A stretch of 64,000 nt of DNA. Source: Pseudomonas sp. ERMR1:02. GTDB lineage: Bacteria > Pseudomonadota > Gammaproteobacteria > Pseudomonadales > Pseudomonadaceae. Positions 29,526-39,729 of the stretch are shown here, piece after piece. Numbering within the stretch: the stretch's first letter is position 1; every line of letters begins with the position of its first letter. Location: the NCBI RefSeq assembly GCF_002277815.1, contig NZ_NKJI01000006.1, positions 62,001 to 126,000 on the forward strand, given 5' to 3'. The translations under genes were made by a program, and so were the position numbers. The notes below the pieces were generated by a model. The model saw nothing but the letters and a program-made list of their open reading frames with translations. It was not told where the DNA came from and searched no databases.

Positions 29526-29897
29526 GTGGCCAAAAAAGCCGCATCCTTCGCCGCCCTTGGTGGCCTGGTATTTTCCACCGACGCAGGTCGTCATTGCCCG
29601 GAATGCAGTAAACCGGTGGACGCCTGTATCTGCAAACAGACCGTTATCCCGGTCGGCGACGGCATTGCTCGCGTGCGTCGCGAAAGCAAGGGCCGTGGCG
29701 GCAAGACGGTGACTACCATCACCGGCGTGCCATTGGCCGAGGACGCGCTCAAGGAACTGGCGACCACGTTGAAGAAACGCTGTGGTACCGGTGGAGCGTT
29801 GAAAGACGGGATCATTGAAATCCAGGGCGATCATGTCGAGCTACTCTTGGCCGAGTTGATCAAGCACGGTTTCAAAGCGAAGAAGTCCGGCGGCTAG
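29526..29897 (+). CDS. SUI1/eIF1-like translation initiation factor (YciH family)
   Basis: Small SUI1-domain protein thought to influence start-site fidelity. I place the start at GTG 29526 (MAKKAASFAALGGLVFST) because AAGAGG lies about 9 bases upstream; the TTG at 29520 would be too close. The 123-residue product carries a CxxC...CxC group (CPECSKPVDACIC, about 26-38) and then the SUI1 fold with RGGKTVTTITGVPL and KDGIIEIQGDHVELLLAEL. Sits between NUDIX and speA as in P. aeruginosa. Confidence 0.9.
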   Translation: MAKKAASFAALGGLVFSTDAGRHCPECSKPVDACICKQTVIPVGDGIARVRRESKGRGGKTVTTITGVPLAEDALKELATTLKKRCGTGGALKDGIIEIQGDHVELLLAELIKHGFKAKKSGG

Positions 29898-29901
29898 CAG
29901 C

Positions 29902-29979
29902 CTCTGTGAAGACCACCTGCGGCTTGATCCAGTCCTGATTGCCTCAAGGCCTGGCGTCGTCACCATGGTTTTCACAGAG
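29902..29979. repeat. Inverted repeat between the SUI1 gene and speA
   Basis: CTCTGTGAAGACC at 29902-29914 faces GGTTTTCACAGAG at 29967-29979 (12 of 13 pair), enclosing a smaller GGCTTGA / TCAAGGCC stem. It could fold as a two-level hairpin right after the SUI1 stop. There is no T run, so a terminator role is uncertain. Confidence 0.5.
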
Positions 29980-30115
29980 CCTGTTCATGACCGGTTTCTA
30001 AACTCGTTGCGGTCGGCGGGGTCTATCCCTCGTTGATGAACCGTCATTTTCATTCTTTAGACTGCGCCAGCCTGAATCCAGGCGACGCACTATGACTTCT
30101 TTATAGGGGACTTCG

Positions 30116-32028
30116 ATGTCCGTACGACGCACACGCAAAGACGATGGCAGCCAATGGACAGTTGCGGACAGCCGCAGTGTTTACGGGATTCGCCATTGGG
30201 GGCCGGGTATTTCGCGATCAATGACGCCGGTCGCGTCGAAGTTCGTCCGAACGGTCCGAGCAGTCCGCCTATCGATCTGTTCGAGCAAGTCGACCAGCTG
30301 CGCAAGAGCGGCCTGTCGTTGCCGCTGTTGGTGCGTTTCCCGGATATTCTGCAAGACCGCGTGCGTCAGCTGACCGGCGCGTTCGATGCCAATATCGAGC
30401 GCCTGGAATACCAGAGCAAGTACACCGCGCTGTACCCGATCAAAGTTAACCAGCAGGAAGCGGTGATCGAAAACATCATTGCTACCCAGAACGTGTCCAT
30501 CGGTCTGGAAGCCGGCTCCAAGCCGGAGCTGCTGGCGGTGCTGGCACTGGCGCCGAAGGGCGGCACCATCGTCTGCAACGGTTACAAGGACCGCGAGTTC
30601 ATCCGTCTGGCGTTGATGGGCCAGAAGCTTGGCCACAACGTGTTCATCGTGATCGAGAAAGAGTCCGAAGTCGGCCTGGTGATCGAAGAAGCTGCCACGC
30701 TCAAGGTCAAGCCACAGATTGGTCTGCGAGTGCGCCTGTCGTCCCTGGCATCAAGCAAGTGGGCCGACACCGGCGGCGAGAAATCCAAGTTCGGTCTGTC
30801 TGCGGCGCAACTGCTGTCGGTGGTCGAGCGTTTCCGCACGGCGGGCCTGGATCAGGGCATTCGCCTGTTGCACTTCCATATGGGTTCGCAGATCGCCAAC
30901 CTGGCGGACTACCAGCACGGCTTCAAGGAAGCGATCCGTTACTACGGCGAACTGCGCAACCTCGGTCTGCCGGTGGATCACATCGACGTCGGTGGCGGCC
31001 TGGGCGTGGACTACGACGGTACGCACTCGCGTAACGCCAGTTCGATCAACTACGACATGGACGATTACGCCGGTGTCGTGGTCGGGATGCTCAAGGAATT
31101 CTGCGACGCGCAGAGCCTGCCGCACCCTAACATTTTCTCCGAAAGCGGCCGTTCCCTGACTGCGCACCACGCGATGCTGGTGATTCAAGTGACCGACGTC
31201 GAGAAACACAACGACGACGTGCCGCAGATCGAGAACAAGGAAACGCTGCCGGAAACCGTGCAGTGGTTGGTGGATCTGCTGGGTCCGACTGATATCGAGA
31301 TGGTCACTGAAACCTACTGGCGCGCCACGCACTATATGAGCGATATCGCCGCCCAGTATGCAGATGGCAAGCTGACCCTGTCCGAAAAAGCCCTGGCCGA
31401 GCAATGCTACTTCGCTGTATGCCGTCGCCTGCATAACTCGTTGAAGGCGCGTCAGCGTTCCCACCGTCAGGTGCTGGACGAACTCAACGACAAACTGGCC
31501 GACAAGTACATCTGCAACTTCTCGGTGTTCCAGAGCCTGCCGGACACCTGGGCCATCGATCAGGTACTGCCGATCATCCCGCTGCATCGCCTCGACGAAG
31601 AGCCGCTGCGCCGTGCGGTACTGCAGGACCTGACCTGTGACTCCGACGGCAAGATCAATCAATACGTCGACGAGCAGAGCATCGAAACCAGCCTGCCGGT
31701 GCATGCGCTGAACGAAGGCGAGGACTACCTGCTGGGTGTGTTCCTGGTCGGTGCCTATCAGGAAATCCTTGGCGACATGCACAACCTGTTCGGTGACACC
31801 GACTCGGTGAACATCTACCAGAACGCCGATGGCAGCGTGTACCACGCCGGTATCGAAACCCACGACACCATCGAAGACATGCTGCGTTACGTGCACTTGT
31901 CGCCTGAAGAACTGATGACCCACTATCGCGACAAGTGCGCCAATGCCCGCATCAGCGCTACTGAACGCACCCAGTTCCTCGACGCCCTGCGTCTGGGCCT
32001 GACCCGTTCGTCCTACCTGTCTTCCTGA
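30116..32028 (+). CDS. speA: Biosynthetic arginine decarboxylase SpeA, one-base frameshift near the start
   Basis: PLP enzyme converting arginine to agmatine, the first step of the agmatine route to putrescine. The true start is ATG 30116 ([20 protein letters not shown]). Its frame is lost at the five G of 30198-30202; a sixth G joins RHWG to [15 protein letters not shown] and gives 637 residues, the normal size. The PLP lysine is in [15 protein letters not shown] (about 110), the glycine-rich phosphate site in [15 protein letters not shown], and the catalytic cysteine in [11 protein letters not shown] conserved metabolic gene broken in its first 30 codons is more likely a read error than a mutation. 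Confidence 0.95.
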
Positions 32029-32041
32029 GGTAGGTCACGCT

Positions 32042-32116
32042 CTCATCAGGTTGTCTGAAAATGTACCGCAAGCTGCGGAAATTTCAGATGACCTGGTGAG
32101 GCGATTCTCTTTTTTC
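32042..32116 (+). terminator. Very long hairpin after speA
   Basis: Bases 32042-32060 (CTCATCAGGTTGTCTGAAA) pair fully with 32082-32100 if three G-U pairs are allowed; inside is a second stem CCGC / GCGG. CTCTTTTTTC follows at 32107-32116. It lies 14 bases past the speA stop. The stem is far longer than an ordinary terminator needs. Confidence 0.7.
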
Positions 32117-32120
32117 AAGC

Positions 32121-32180
32121 GAAACGACCTACGTCTTCGGCTATTCAGGTCATTGGTCCTCTTTTCGCGTAGGTCATTTC
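32121..32180. repeat. Second hairpin in the speA-vgrG gap
   Basis: GAAACGACCTACG at 32121-32133 faces CGTAGGTCATTTC at 32168-32180 (12 of 13 pair) with a 34-base loop that itself contains a TCAGGTCATTGGTCCT stretch. It immediately follows the long speA hairpin and ends 80 bases before the short vgrG. Confidence 0.55.
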
Positions 32181-32259
32181 CCAAGTTGTACTTCCCCTCT
32201 CTACTCGGCCATGTCTCTCGGCGAAAATCCCCGGCCGCCCCTCCTGTAGAGAATCGCCG

Positions 32260-33576
32260 ATGTTCGATCCAGTCAACGAACCCGAATTTCGTCTGGACGT
32301 CGCAGGTCTGTCCGACGCCTTTGAGGTCCTGGCCTTTACCGGTAGAGAAGCAATCAGTGAGCCGTTCGTATTCGACGTCGATCTGCTGATCAATGACCCT
32401 GCACTCGACCTCGCCAGCCTGCTGTACCGCCCGGCTACCTTGCATTTTGGGCTGGTGGGAAACAGCGTCCACGGACAACTGCATAAACTGGTTCAGCGCG
32501 ACCACGGTTCGACAATCAGGCTTTGCCATGTGCGTCTGGGGCCGAAGCTGGCATGCCTTGCCCAGCGTTTCAGCCAGCGCATCTTCAGCGCCCGCTCGGT
32601 GCCGCAAATCATTAGTCAGGTGCTCAAGGAGCACGGGATTGTCGGCCACGATCGGCGTTTCGAGCTGGGCGGTGATTATCCGCTGCGGGATTTCTGCACG
32701 CAGTACCGCGAATCGGATCTGCAATTTCTTCAACGCCTGTGTGCCCAGGAACGGCTTCACTACCACTTTGAGCCTCGGGCACGGGGGCACTGCGTGGTGT
32801 TCGCCGATGGGCAGGAGCATTTTCCTGTGGGCGAAACGGCGGTCTTCGAGGGCGAACAACCCTCGGTGCGTCGTTTCGAGCTTCGGCAATGCGCCGTCAG
32901 CGCGCAGCAAAGTGCGCAATTTCAAACGGATCTGGCGACATTGCGCAGCGGGCAATTGATGCCGCTGGCCGAGCATCCGGTGACCGAATGGAATCAGCTG
33001 TGGCTACTGACCCATGTCGAACATCAGGGCAGCCAGGATCCGCTCATCCCTTACAGCAATCAGGTGCGCGCGATGCACTGGTCAGCCCCGTTCGAGTCAG
33101 GCCATTGCGCGGTCAAGCCCAAAATGCACAGCCTTCAGCGGGCGTGGGTGGTGAACATTGACGAGTCTCAACCGGATCCGTCGCGACCGGTGGCCGTGCA
33201 GTTTGACTGGTCGTATGAGGGCGAAGGGGCGACGCCCAGCCACTGCTGGCTGCCATTGGCGCCGCAACTGCACGCTGCCATTGGCGCGCCGTTAAGCGAA
33301 GGTGCGCAGGTGGTGGTGAGTTTTATCGAAGGCGATCCGGATCAGCCGTTGATTACCGGGGTTCTTCACCTGCCACAGCCTGTTGAAGAGGCTGATACGA
33401 AGGACGCCACGTCCACCGATCGATATCCGCCTGAAGCTGTGCAGGATTGGTTGCGTTCGGGCGAGCCCTTACTGATGTTGTGTCTGTTGCCAGGTGGCGG
33501 CAGCTTCAATCATTGTGAGCAGGCGCTTTGCACTTGTCGGGCGGCCATGCGGTTTGGCCAGAGCGGTGCAGCATGA
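32260..33576 (+). CDS. Short VgrG/Pvc8-family spike protein ending after the OB domain
   Basis: T6SS-type spike protein of 438 residues. It has the gp27-like base (LDVAGLSDAFEVLAFTGREA, about 12-31; ESDLQFLQRLCAQERLHYHFE near 160-180) and the gp5 OB-fold (about 295-375: PDPSRPVAVQFDW, GAQVVVSFIEGDPDQPLITG). It lacks the C-terminal beta-helix needle of a normal VgrG and ends in a cysteine-bearing tail (LCLLPGGGSF... EQALCTC). The frame is intact, so the short form is real. The stop overlaps the DUF4123 gene start (ATGA). Upstream are two large hairpins instead of a clear promoter. Confidence 0.85.
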   Translation: MFDPVNEPEFRLDVAGLSDAFEVLAFTGREAISEPFVFDVDLLINDPALDLASLLYRPATLHFGLVGNSVHGQLHKLVQRDHGSTIRLCHVRLGPKLACLAQRFSQRIFSARSVPQIISQVLKEHGIVGHDRRFELGGDYPLRDFCTQYRESDLQFLQRLCAQERLHYHFEPRARGHCVVFADGQEHFPVGETAVFEGEQPSVRRFELRQCAVSAQQSAQFQTDLATLRSGQLMPLAEHPVTEWNQLWLLTHVEHQGSQDPLIPYSNQVRAMHWSAPFESGHCAVKPKMHSLQRAWVVNIDESQPDPSRPVAVQFDWSYEGEGATPSHCWLPLAPQLHAAIGAPLSEGAQVVVSFIEGDPDQPLITGVLHLPQPVEEADTKDATSTDRYPPEAVQDWLRSGEPLLMLCLLPGGGSFNHCEQALCTCRAAMRFGQSGAA

Positions 33577-34370
33577 CTGCCGTGCACGCGGTCGAGACGA
33601 TGCCGCAATGGTTGTTGCTGGATGTCCCGGGCTCACCACAGGTGGGTGTGACGTTAAAGCACAGCTTTGACCAGGCCCGGAGATTCTGGCTGTTCGAAGG
33701 CACCGAATGGCATGCAATGCGCGAACAAGGGCCGCTGCTGATCAACCTGCGGACCTGCCCGATGCTGGCCGAGGTGTGCCAGCGCGATGCGCAGCACTGG
33801 CGTGGCTTGCTGCTGATCAGCGAGGCGTCTGCGTCGACATTGCTGGCGCACTTGCGGCGCATGCTCACGGTCAGTTTCGGTCTGCACCATCGGGCCTTGC
33901 TGAGTTACTACAACCCGCACACCGCCAGTTACTTTTTCGATGCCTGCGATGCCGGGGAGCTGAGTCGCTGGCTGGGGCCGATCAGCCAGTTGCGCTGGTT
34001 TGGCGGCACCTGGGCCGACCGGGCGTTCGGCAGCCAGGGATGGCAGAAGTTGTTCAATCCCGGGCTTGCCGTCGACCCTTTGGCTGTCGAAGAAAACCTT
34101 AGCACCCGGCAGCGGGAAAAACTGCAAACCTGTTTGCTGGAGCACCATACCTGGCGATGGTGCAAATCCAGCGGCACCGATTACTCCACGCAGTGGTCCC
34201 ACCTTCAGGAAGGGCTGGCGCTGGGGTTCAGCGAGCGTGCGGTGCTCGATGGCTGGTTATGGCTACGCTTGCAGTACCCTGACGCCTTGCCTCAACTACC
34301 GCTGTCGGGCGCTACTCAGCAAGAGCGCCTCGATAGCCTGGGCAACCGTTGGCAGAACCAACAATCCTGA
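33573..34370 (+). CDS. DUF4123 T6SS effector adaptor (Tap/TEC family)
   Basis: DUF4123 proteins are chaperones that load an effector onto a cognate VgrG. The 265-residue product has the conserved opening QWLLLDVPGSP, the central GPLLINLRTCPML, and the RRMLTVSFGLHHRALLSYYNP block typical of the domain. It is translationally coupled to the short vgrG by a 4-base overlap. The usual next gene would be the loaded effector; here it is a lipoprotein esterase 18 bases further on, which is not an obvious T6SS cargo. Confidence 0.85.
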   Translation: MTAVHAVETMPQWLLLDVPGSPQVGVTLKHSFDQARRFWLFEGTEWHAMREQGPLLINLRTCPMLAEVCQRDAQHWRGLLLISEASASTLLAHLRRMLTVSFGLHHRALLSYYNPHTASYFFDACDAGELSRWLGPISQLRWFGGTWADRAFGSQGWQKLFNPGLAVDPLAVEENLSTRQREKLQTCLLEHHTWRWCKSSGTDYSTQWSHLQEGLALGFSERAVLDGWLWLRLQYPDALPQLPLSGATQQERLDSLGNRWQNQQS

Positions 34371-34388
34371 ATGTGAGGTTAGACACCG

Positions 34389-35263
34389 ATGGCAAGCAGG
34401 ATTCGGCGGTTGATCAACGTAGCAATCGGCAGCGTGTTATTGGCGGTGATGGCCGCGTGTTCGCCGCTGAAAATACTCAATGCCCTGACTCCCGACGGGA
34501 CGTTCGACAAGACCGAGGGGATTGCTTATGGCCGCGATCCTCGACAAAAGCTTGATGTGTATGTGCCGCGCCATCCCATGTTAAACGCTCCGGTGGTAGT
34601 TTTTTTCTACGGTGGCAGCTGGAACAGTGGTTCGCGTAGCGACTACAGCTTTGTTGGTGAGGCGCTGGCGTCCCGGGGGATCGTCGCGGTCCTGGCGGAC
34701 TATCGGTTGTATCCGCAGGTGCGTTATCCGCTGTTTCTCCAGGATGCCGCCGGGGCAGTGGCCTGGACCCATGATCACATCCGGCAGTACGCCGGAAACC
34801 CGCAGCGCCTGTACCTGATGGGCCACAGTTCCGGGGCCTACAACGTTGCGATGCTGGCGCTGGACCCTGGGCTGTTGGGGGCGGTGGGCCTGTCGCCGCA
34901 CAACCTCAGTGGGTGGATCGGTTTGGCCGGCCCTTATGATTTTCTGCCGATCAAAAATCCGGAAGTGCGCCCGGTGTTTTTCTGGCCAGACTCACCGCCT
35001 CAATCGCAACCGATCAATCACGTCAGTCGAGGCGCACCGCCGGCGTTGTTGATGGCATCAACGAACGATGACGTAGTCAACCCGACTCGCAACACGGGAG
35101 GTCTGGCACTCAAGCTGCGTGAGGTGGGGTGCCGGTACAGGACTTGTATTTCTCCCGCACCAGCCACGCCACGCTGGTGGCGGCATTGTCACGCCCCATG
35201 CGCAGTTGGGCGCCGGTGTTGGACGAGGTCACCTCGTTCGTCAGGGCAACCCCGACTCAGTGA
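34389..35263 (+). CDS. Alpha/beta-hydrolase lipoprotein (carboxylesterase-like), one-base frameshift
   Basis: Envelope-anchored esterase/lipase-like protein. An N-terminal signal ends in a lipobox (VMAACSP, cysteine near residue 24). The core has YGGSWNSGSRSDY (oxyanion region), the nucleophile motif GHSSGAYN (about 146-153), a DD in the acid position (STNDDVV) and a catalytic histidine in RTSHATLVAAL. The run of four G at 35126-35129 needs a fifth; then the frame reads VGVPVQDLYFSRTSHATL and ends at TGA 35261-35263 after 291 residues. As written, the histidine is lost. The restored stop overlaps the end of the convergent MATE gene by 7 bases. Confidence 0.85.
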
Positions 35264-36602
35264 GCTCGGGCGAACCAGCCGTCGTTGAGACGCAGACGCC
35301 AGGCGATGGCGCCAAGGGTCAGGCTGCGCAGCAACATGAACAGCAGGAAGGTTATCCACAGGCCATGGTTACCCAACCCTTGCAGGGCCCAACCGAACGG
35401 TACCAGCAAGGCCACCGTCAGCAGCATGCCGTTGCGCATTTCCCTGGCGCGGGTGGCGCCGATGAACAGTCCGTCAAGCAGGTAGCTCCAGACCGCAATC
35501 AGCGGCAGCGCGGCGAGGTAGGGCAGGTAGATGAACGCGGTGTCGCGTACGCTGGCAATGTTGGTCTGCATCTCGATGAACAGGTGCCCGGCAAACAGAA
35601 ATAACACCGCAAAACCCAGGCTCGCCAGCAACGACCAGCCGCAGGCCACCACCAGGGAACGGCGCAGGGCATCACGGTCGCGAGCGCCGATGGCATGCCC
35701 GCACAGGGCCTCAACGGCGTGGGCCAGGCCATCGAGCGCATGGGCGGTCAGCAATAAGCCGTTGAGCAGCAAGGCGTTGGCGGCGACGGTGGCATCACCC
35801 AATCGCGCGCCTTGCACGGTGATCAGAAAAAACACCGATTGCAGGGCCAGGCTACGGATGAAGATGTCGCGGTTTACCGCCAGCAATGGCCGCCAGCTCT
35901 GCCACAGCCCCAACGCAGCCCACATGATGTGACCAGGGTAAGCACGCAGGGCCTGGCGGGTCATCAGTAGTCCGATCAAGGCGCCGGTCCATTCGGCGAT
36001 CACCGAGGCCCTGGCTGCGCCGACCACGCCCCATTTCAGGCCGAGGACAAACCACAGGTTCAGGGCGATGTTGACCAGGTTGGTGCTCAGTAGAATCACC
36101 AGCGGTGCGCGGGCGTTTTGCGTGCCGAGGAACCAGCCGACCAGCGCGTAACTGGCCAGCGCCGCAGGCAGACCGAACAGTCGTATATTGAAGAATTCGC
36201 GGGTCATCTGGTCCAGTTCCGCCGACGGCTGCATGAAATGCAGTGCGACCCCGCTTAACGGTACGCCCACTGCACCCAGCACAATCGCCAGTCCCATGGC
36301 CAACAGCAGACCCTGCAATAGAATCTGCCGCAGCGCCGCGCCATCGCCACGCCCGGCGGCCTGAGCAGCAAACCCGGTGGAGCCCATGCGCAGAAAGCCC
36401 ATGGCCCAAGCCAGAAAGGTATATAGGCTGGCCCCACCGCAACTGCGCCGAGTTGATGGGCATGGGGCAGGTGGCCGATGACGGTACTGTCGACCAGCGC
36501 CACCAATGGTACGGAAATGTTCGAAAGAATCATCGGCGCAGCCAGTGCCCAGACCCGACGGTGGGTAGGGCGGTCGCGCCAGTCGGCAATCAGGTTGGAC
36601 AT
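35257..36602 (-). CDS. MATE family efflux transporter (DinF-like), one-base frameshift
   Basis: Inner-membrane drug/cation antiporter with twelve predicted helices. The proper start is ATG 36602 (MSNLIADWRDRPTHRRVWALA). The frame is lost at the four C of 36432-36435 (plus strand); a fifth restores AVGASLYTFLAWAMGFLRMGSTGF and a 448-residue protein, the family's usual size. MATE features seen include APMILSNISVPLVALVDSTVIG in the first helix, split as APMILSNISVPL and VALVDSTVIG, and LVNIALNLWFVLGLKWGVVG mid-protein. Convergent with the esterase. It separates the two T6SS-related modules and is probably unrelated to them. Confidence 0.88.
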
Positions 36603-36877
36603 GCAGGCTCCTTGGGGGAGCGGGCATTGTAGCGACACATTTTGCAATCTGCCGCGATCCATTATGGGGAGGGCTCGCGAAGTGGCCTTCAGATATTTTC
36701 CCGCTTTTGAGAAAAACGCTCTTTTTTCTAACAAGGTTTCCGAATGTTTCCCACTTAACACCCAGAAGCGTCTGATATCGCTCGCATTCAACCTATAGAA
36801 AACTTCCAGTCCCGAGGACCAGGTCGGAGGCACACCCTCTTCCTGAGCGTCCCAATACAGACCAGGAAGGCCTGCCC

Positions 36878-39729
36878 ATGTCTCTTTTTTTCGACCATAG
36901 CCACCACAAACTCCGGGTCCACGATCTCGACATCGATCTGGACGTTCTCGCTTTTCGCGGCGAAGAACACCTCAGCCAACCCTTCAGCTATTGCATCGAA
37001 TTCACTTGCAGCGAACTCGACATCGCCGCCGATCAAGTGCTCAGCCACAGTGCCCGTTTCAGCCTTTACGCAGCCAAACAACTACCGGTGATAAAGGGCT
37101 TGCCGATCCCGGAAATCAAACCCCTACGCACCCTCCATGGCGTCATTACCGGTTTCAAGCGCCTGTCCGCTTCCATCGACGAAGCCCGCTACGAAATCAC
37201 CCTGCAACCGCGCCTGGCGCTGCTCGGTCGCGGCCAGCAGTTTCGTATTTATCAGGACAAGTCCGTGCCGGAAATCGTTGAGCATATTCTGCGCAGCCGA
37301 CATGATTTCGAAGGTCATCAGTTTCTCTTCAAGCTGGCGCGTGAATACCCTCGCCGCGAGCAAGTCATGCAATACGGCGAAAGTGACCTGACCTTCATCG
37401 CCCGGCTACTGGCCGAAGTCGGCATCTGGTATCGCTTCTCCAGCAACGAACGTCTGGCTGTGGATGTCGTGGAATTTCACGACGATCAACGCCATTACCA
37501 GTTCAACGTCCAACTGCCGTATCGCCCGCCCGCCGGCCTGAGCAGCGATCAGGATGGCGTATGGGCCCTGCAAACGAGCCATCAGGTGGTGGAACAGCAC
37601 GTCAACATCCGCGCTTACCATCACCGTGACATCTACGCCTACCTGGACGGCGAGATCGACCAGACCCGCGGCGCCAAAGCCACCTACGGCGAGGCCTATC
37701 ACTATGCCGAGCCCTACACCGTTCTCGGCGATCGCTATGCCCAGGATGAAGACCTGCAAAGCGAAAGCGGTCATTTCTACGCCCGGCTGCGCCACGAACG
37801 TTACCTCAACCACCAGACCCGGCTCAGCGGTACCAGCAGCAGCGCGACGCTGGCGCCGGGTCAAGTGCTCAAGATCACCGATGGCGCGCCCAAGGCCTTC
37901 GCCCTGGGCACCGTCATCACCCACCTGATTACCAGCGCTGCGCGGGATCGCAGCTTCGAGTGCAGCTTCCACGCAATCCCCTATTCGGAAACCGTGTGCT
38001 TCCGACCGCCTCTGCTGCCCAAGCCGAAAATGGCCGGCACCGTGCCCGCCCGGCTGACCAGCCCCGTCGCCAACTACCCCTACGCCGAACTCGACAGTGA
38101 AGGACGCTACCGGGTCAGCTTCATGTTCGACCGTGACACCTGGCAGCCAGGTGAGGAAAGCCTGTGGCTACGCCTGGCCCGGCCTTACGCTGGCGATACC
38201 TACGGCCTGCACCTGCCATTGATTCCAAGGACCGAAGTGGCAGTGGCCTTTGAACAGGGTGATCCGGACCGCCCCTACATCGCCCATGCGTTGCACGACA
38301 ACGAGCATCCTGACCATGTGACCCTGGAAAACTACCGGCGCAATGTCCTGCGCACGCCAGCCAATAACAAGCTGCGGATGGAGGACGATCGTGGTCGTGA
38401 ACACGTCAAACTCAGTACCGAGCACAGTGGTAAAAGTCAGCTCAACCTCGGGCATCTGGTTGATGCGAAGGATAAGAAGCGTGGTGAGGGTTTTGAACTG
38501 CGCACGGATGGTTGGGGGCGGTTCGGGGTGGAAAAGGTTTGTTCATTAGTGCCGATGAGCAGCCCAAAGCCCAGGGCCAGCAACTGAACATGAGCGCCGC
38601 CATCGATCAGTTGGAAAGTGCGCTGTCATTAGCTCGCTCCCTGGAGCTGGCCGCGCGTAACGGACAAGTGACGCCTGGAGACATCGCGAGCCAGGAACGC
38701 CTGAACGACGCCCTTAAGGGGTTGGCGCAACCGGGCGTGCTGCTCCACGCGCCGGCAGGTGTCGGCGTACTCAGCCCTAAAGCGGTGTGCGTTTCTTCAG
38801 GCACTGAAAGCGTGGGCATCATGGCCGCGCACAACGTCGACCTCAGCGCGGGGCACGATATCACCGGCACCGCAGAAGGCGGCGTCAGCCTGTTTGCGCA
38901 ACAGCAGGACCTGCAGCTTAAGGCGGCCCACGGCAAGGTCGAACTGCATGCACTGAACAATCTTTTACATGCCCTAGCCAAGCACGACTTCAAGATCGAA
39001 AGCGTCGAGGGCCGCGTGGTCATCAGTGCTCGTGAAGAAATATTGCTCAAAGTGGGTGAGTCCTTTTTCAGTCTCACGGGCAGTAAGGCCGAGTTAGTCG
39101 TTCCACCCGGCGAAATTCTCCTCAAGGCCCTGCACGTGCGAAAGATGGGCGGGGTTGGCAGCGACACAGTGGGCACGCCACTGCCCTCGGGTTACTCCGC
39201 CGGTTACACCCTGCTGGATGAAATGGGGGAGCCGCTGCCGTTTGCCCGTTACCGAATCACCACTCAACAAGGTGAAGTGTTCAAAGGAGTGACTGACAAG
39301 GATGCGCAGACCATGAGTGTGCATACCTTGCTGCCGGCGAACTTGACGCTTGAGCGTACCAACGAAAAACCAGGGTCTGGTCCGGGACATTGGGTGACCG
39401 TTGATCATGATTATCAAGGCCTGCAAAACACCGCTCACATGGCAATCAATCGCCTTATGTCCATGGGGGATGAAGGCCGACTTTTTGGATCGGAAGGCAA
39501 GGACTACATGAACACCAAGCGCGACAAGGTTCAGATTTGGACGCGCTTGCCTGAAGACGCTGGTGAAGTTCTTGCGATGCAATCTGCGACTTATAACTAC
39601 GGAGAAGAACGACGAATAACCCAAACATATCTAGAGGGGGATGATTCTTGGGCCACGGGTGGGAAGTCTTGGTATTGGCAGCCAGTAACGGCCGATGACG
39701 TATACGAAAAAGAGGGAGAAGGTAAATGA
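36878..39729 (+). CDS. vgrG: T6SS spike VgrG (TssI) with C-terminal extension, one-base frameshift
   Basis: Trimeric puncturing tip of the T6SS tail. Restored length is 950 residues: gp27/gp5 base (about 1-480), OB-fold, a DUF2345 needle region (about 560-740: ESVGIMAAHNVDLSAGHDI, VVISAREEILLKVGESF) and an extension (about 755-950). The five G at 38514-38518 need a sixth; the reading then runs DGWGAVRGGKGLFISADE, a standard VgrG passage, without interruption. The extension opens with AGYTLLDEMGEPLPFARYR, a beta-domain also seen in the neighbouring lipase, and ends in a charged segment with no motif I know. The stop overlaps the next gene (ATGA). Confidence 0.9.
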
